Below the pieces are notes generated by a model that saw only the letters and a list, made by a program, of their open reading frames with translations, was not told the DNA's origin and did not search any database. The position numbers and the translations under genes are program-made. Of a stretch of DNA of 64,000 bases, positions 13,563 to 64,000 are shown piece by piece. This DNA is from Sipunculus nudus (taxonomy: Eukaryota > Annelida > Sipuncula > Golfingiida > Sipunculidae): assembly GCA_026874595.1 (NCBI GenBank), contig CM049313.1, positions 43,426,659-43,490,658 of the forward strand, written 5' to 3'. Every line of letters begins with the position of its first letter. Position 1 is the stretch's first letter.

Positions 13563-14567
13563 TTTAATAATATTACCACATGACTGGTATTAAATGAGAA
13601 ACTGGATTGTTCAGCCATTTTATGGCAAGACATACATTAAAAAGGCAATGTTTTTTCCTCCAGAAATTACTGGTATAATGCTAACAGTTTCTCATTGTAC
13701 TTTGGTACAACAAACGTTCACCATCTATAAAGTCAAGAAGACTGTACACATTGTATGAACACTCACAAAGTTTATATAAGAGCAATTTCCCTGATGCGTG
13801 AAACCACAGTTCTAAACACAAGAAGGCGGCATTTACTACGACATCAGAACCAAACAGACATTTACATGACAATTAGGTGTTTAAAACAGACTAACGCTAG
13901 AGTATGGTGGTTACTTTAACAACTGAACACATTCACAGTGAACATACACCGACACGTTCACTATCTCACAAACATTAAATCAAACAAATCTGAGGAATAA
14001 ACATAACAAACGGGGCATCCTGGCAATGTTACCCCTCTCCCACCTCTTTAAAAGGGGACCACAAGTCATTTGTTTACAAACAGTAGCATGTCTCACATCT
14101 GTGATCACACCACCAGCACAGAGCTAGCTACCCCTCTGGTTATCAAAAGGCTACCTTTCAGCTCAAATAGCAGAGAATACCATATTGCTGTAATCCAACA
14201 ATAGAATCAGTAGTATCTTTAAATGGCTTATAAAAACTTATGATAACTCAGCCTGTTCAAGTTTATAAATCAGTCCTGATGCAACCACTTTGGATAATTT
14301 TTCTTGCTTGGGCAGACTAAGTCAACTGTAGGGTAGGTGAAACCAGTTGAAGGGTAAGCAAGACACACGGCACTGATGAGCAAAACAAGAATCAGGGGTA
14401 GGCAAGACCGCTCCCCATGACCAAACAGATGACTAGTGGCTCCCTCTCCCTGGAGACAACACATGAGGTACTGAAACACGGTCACATGACTTGAAACACT
14501 GTCATATGACTTGTGTGCTGCAGGAAATACTGGTTGATTTTTCTCGAGGGTTTTAAGGTCGCTGTGA
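13563..14567 (-). other. gro: probable 3' UTR of groucho (end not determined)
   Basis: Sequence directly downstream of the stop codon has no competing gene. On the minus strand there is a TATAAA variant at 14267-14262 and an ATTAAA at 13568-13563, either of which could be a poly(A) signal. No canonical AATAAA was noticed in this interval. The 3' end cannot be fixed without transcript data. Confidence 0.4.
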
Positions 14568-62418
<47,851 letters not shown>

Positions 62419-64000
62419 CTGAAACGACAAATCACAAACATTCAAATTTCACCATAATTGAGTTAAGTAAATTGTTTCATAATCTTAATTAAATTCCTTG
62501 GAGATGCATATTTTCCAGGTGAGTAGGCATGAAGGGGTTTAATTTACATACTCAAACTCTCATACCGAGAGATATTACCATTTTTTCCGCAATGTTCCTT
62601 CATCCTCCAACTTTTACAGATAACCTTTAACACCATCCCTTCATTTAAAAAAGATAACCTTTCCCTTCCCAAAATCCAACCCCATTCTATGAGCCAAGGA
62701 CACAGCAGTCCTAGAACAGAATTGTTAAATATAATATTTGAATATTTGGACATCTGGATTCTAAGGCAACAGAGAAATGAACAGGTTTGTACGAGCAAAT
62801 AAACCTTCATGATAATCACTGGCATTCACTACATTTTCAGAACACTCCAAGTGTGACATACTGAAAACTGAGGCATTTCGAAACCTAGCTGTTTATTAAG
62901 TCACTGAGAACAGAAAACAGATGGTAAACCACAGATGGTTAACTGCTTGCCAAGGGCAAGTTAAAATTCCAGTAAATAGTGTTATGGCAACCAAAAATTA
63001 ACTCCTACTTGCCCAACTACCAGGTAGGCATGCAGGTCCACATAAGCCTTTAATCTTGATTAATCTTCAGAAAGCCAAAGGTCTGAACCTTAACTAATTT
63101 TCTGTAAACCTTTTTCTTTCTTGGAGAAATCAGAAGAATGGCAAAAAAAAAATAATGTCTAACATGCACATAGACCTGCAATGAGAGGAACCTATTCTCA
63201 CGATGTACGAGTGATTTCCAAGTGATGTATGAACCGCTCGGTACACAGACATGCAAGTTTAATACAGCCGGGAGGAAGGGGGGAACAAAAAATCAAGTGA
63301 AAAGGAAACACAGGATCACCAATGCAGGCCGCCACTCCGGTGGCTCTCTCACATCACCAGTACAGAGATGAGAGAAAAAAACGAGTTCTTTATAGTGAGT
63401 CCGCCCGGCGACAGAGGCAGAACGGTCCTGATCATGTCTCAATGATACACTAAGCCAGCATATATTGCTGTCCTCCTGGACCACTTATCTGCTCCCTTAT
63501 TACAGTAATGGCAACATATATTCATCTGATAGTATACTGTAACAGGGTCTGCATGTTTTTGCCTGAATCACTGTAGGTCTAACTGCCCCCTGCATGCCCC
63601 GGTGACAACAAGAATGCTTTCTAGATGATGTCGGCCGATAGTTTAGGATGCATAATGCATCACTCTCCCCCCACATCATATCAATAACCGCCCTGATTAC
63701 TACTAGCTGTACGTTTCTTTCTGCATAATGAAGGTGGTGGAATAGATTTAGTTCTGACAGTAAAATACGAAAAATATGCCAGCTGCCTATCGGTCTTCGG
63801 TACAATGTCATCTGATGTGTGCCACGACTGTCTGTTTCCAAGATGGCAGCAAAACACTCTTGCGCATGAACCGGCATTTTTCCTACTTATTATTACTACA
63901 ATGATAGCTGAGTGTATTTTGCATGAGGACAAAGTTATTAGTTCGGTGTCTGCTGTTTCACTGATGTGTTTTTTATCAGGTGCCTGGGCTCTGCAGTGTT
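62419..64000 (-). other. gro: upstream groucho intron (partial) or further 5' sequence
   Basis: Sequence before the first recognised exon. No stretch matching the GP or Q domain of Groucho was recognised, and short ORFs show no similarity. It is taken as the 3' part of the next intron, which must end at the acceptor at 62419. Confidence 0.6.

Overview
This is a eukaryotic, AT-rich window rich in introns and repeats. The repeat style (C/G homopolymers, many short tandem arrays, non-autonomous elements with hairpin ends) together with an invertebrate-type Groucho protein suggests a lophotrochozoan, most likely a bivalve mollusc. That assignment is an inference; the sequence alone does not prove it.

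Only one protein-coding gene could be supported. It is the 3' part of a groucho/TLE (transducin-like enhancer of split) transcriptional co-repressor on the minus strand. Fourteen coding exons run from 62418 down to the stop codon at 14568. All thirteen introns have GT-AG ends and every exon junction keeps frame, giving 1,557 nt (518 residues plus stop). They cover the basic/NLS and CK2-site segment (CcN), the Ser/Pro segment and the complete seven-bladed WD40 propeller. The Q tetramerisation domain and GP domain must lie upstream, beyond position 64000.

Layout: 1-14.5 kb is the flank 3' of the gene, with a 425-bp MITE-like element, microsatellites, a tRNA-derived SINE, a 23-bp minisatellite and a possible LTR/primer-binding-site remnant, but no gene I can defend. 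14.5-32 kb holds the densely spaced WD40 exons. 32-43.3 kb holds the SP and CcN exons with introns up to 5.2 kb. 43.3-62.3 kb is one 19-kb intron packed with tandem-repeat-bearing elements. 62.4-64 kb is the start of the next upstream intron.

The most interesting non-coding material is intronic. One element family carries four perfect DR1 nuclear-receptor sites at 289-304-bp spacing. A near-palindromic GGTGGYRCCACC core occurs thirteen times across otherwise different repeats. Elements of about 2.1-2.6 kb share a 3' terminal hairpin and a 5' palindrome. A 177-bp satellite-like array and three octamer motifs at exact 21-bp spacing next to a splice acceptor complete the list. No database search was possible; family names rest on recognised sequence motifs.
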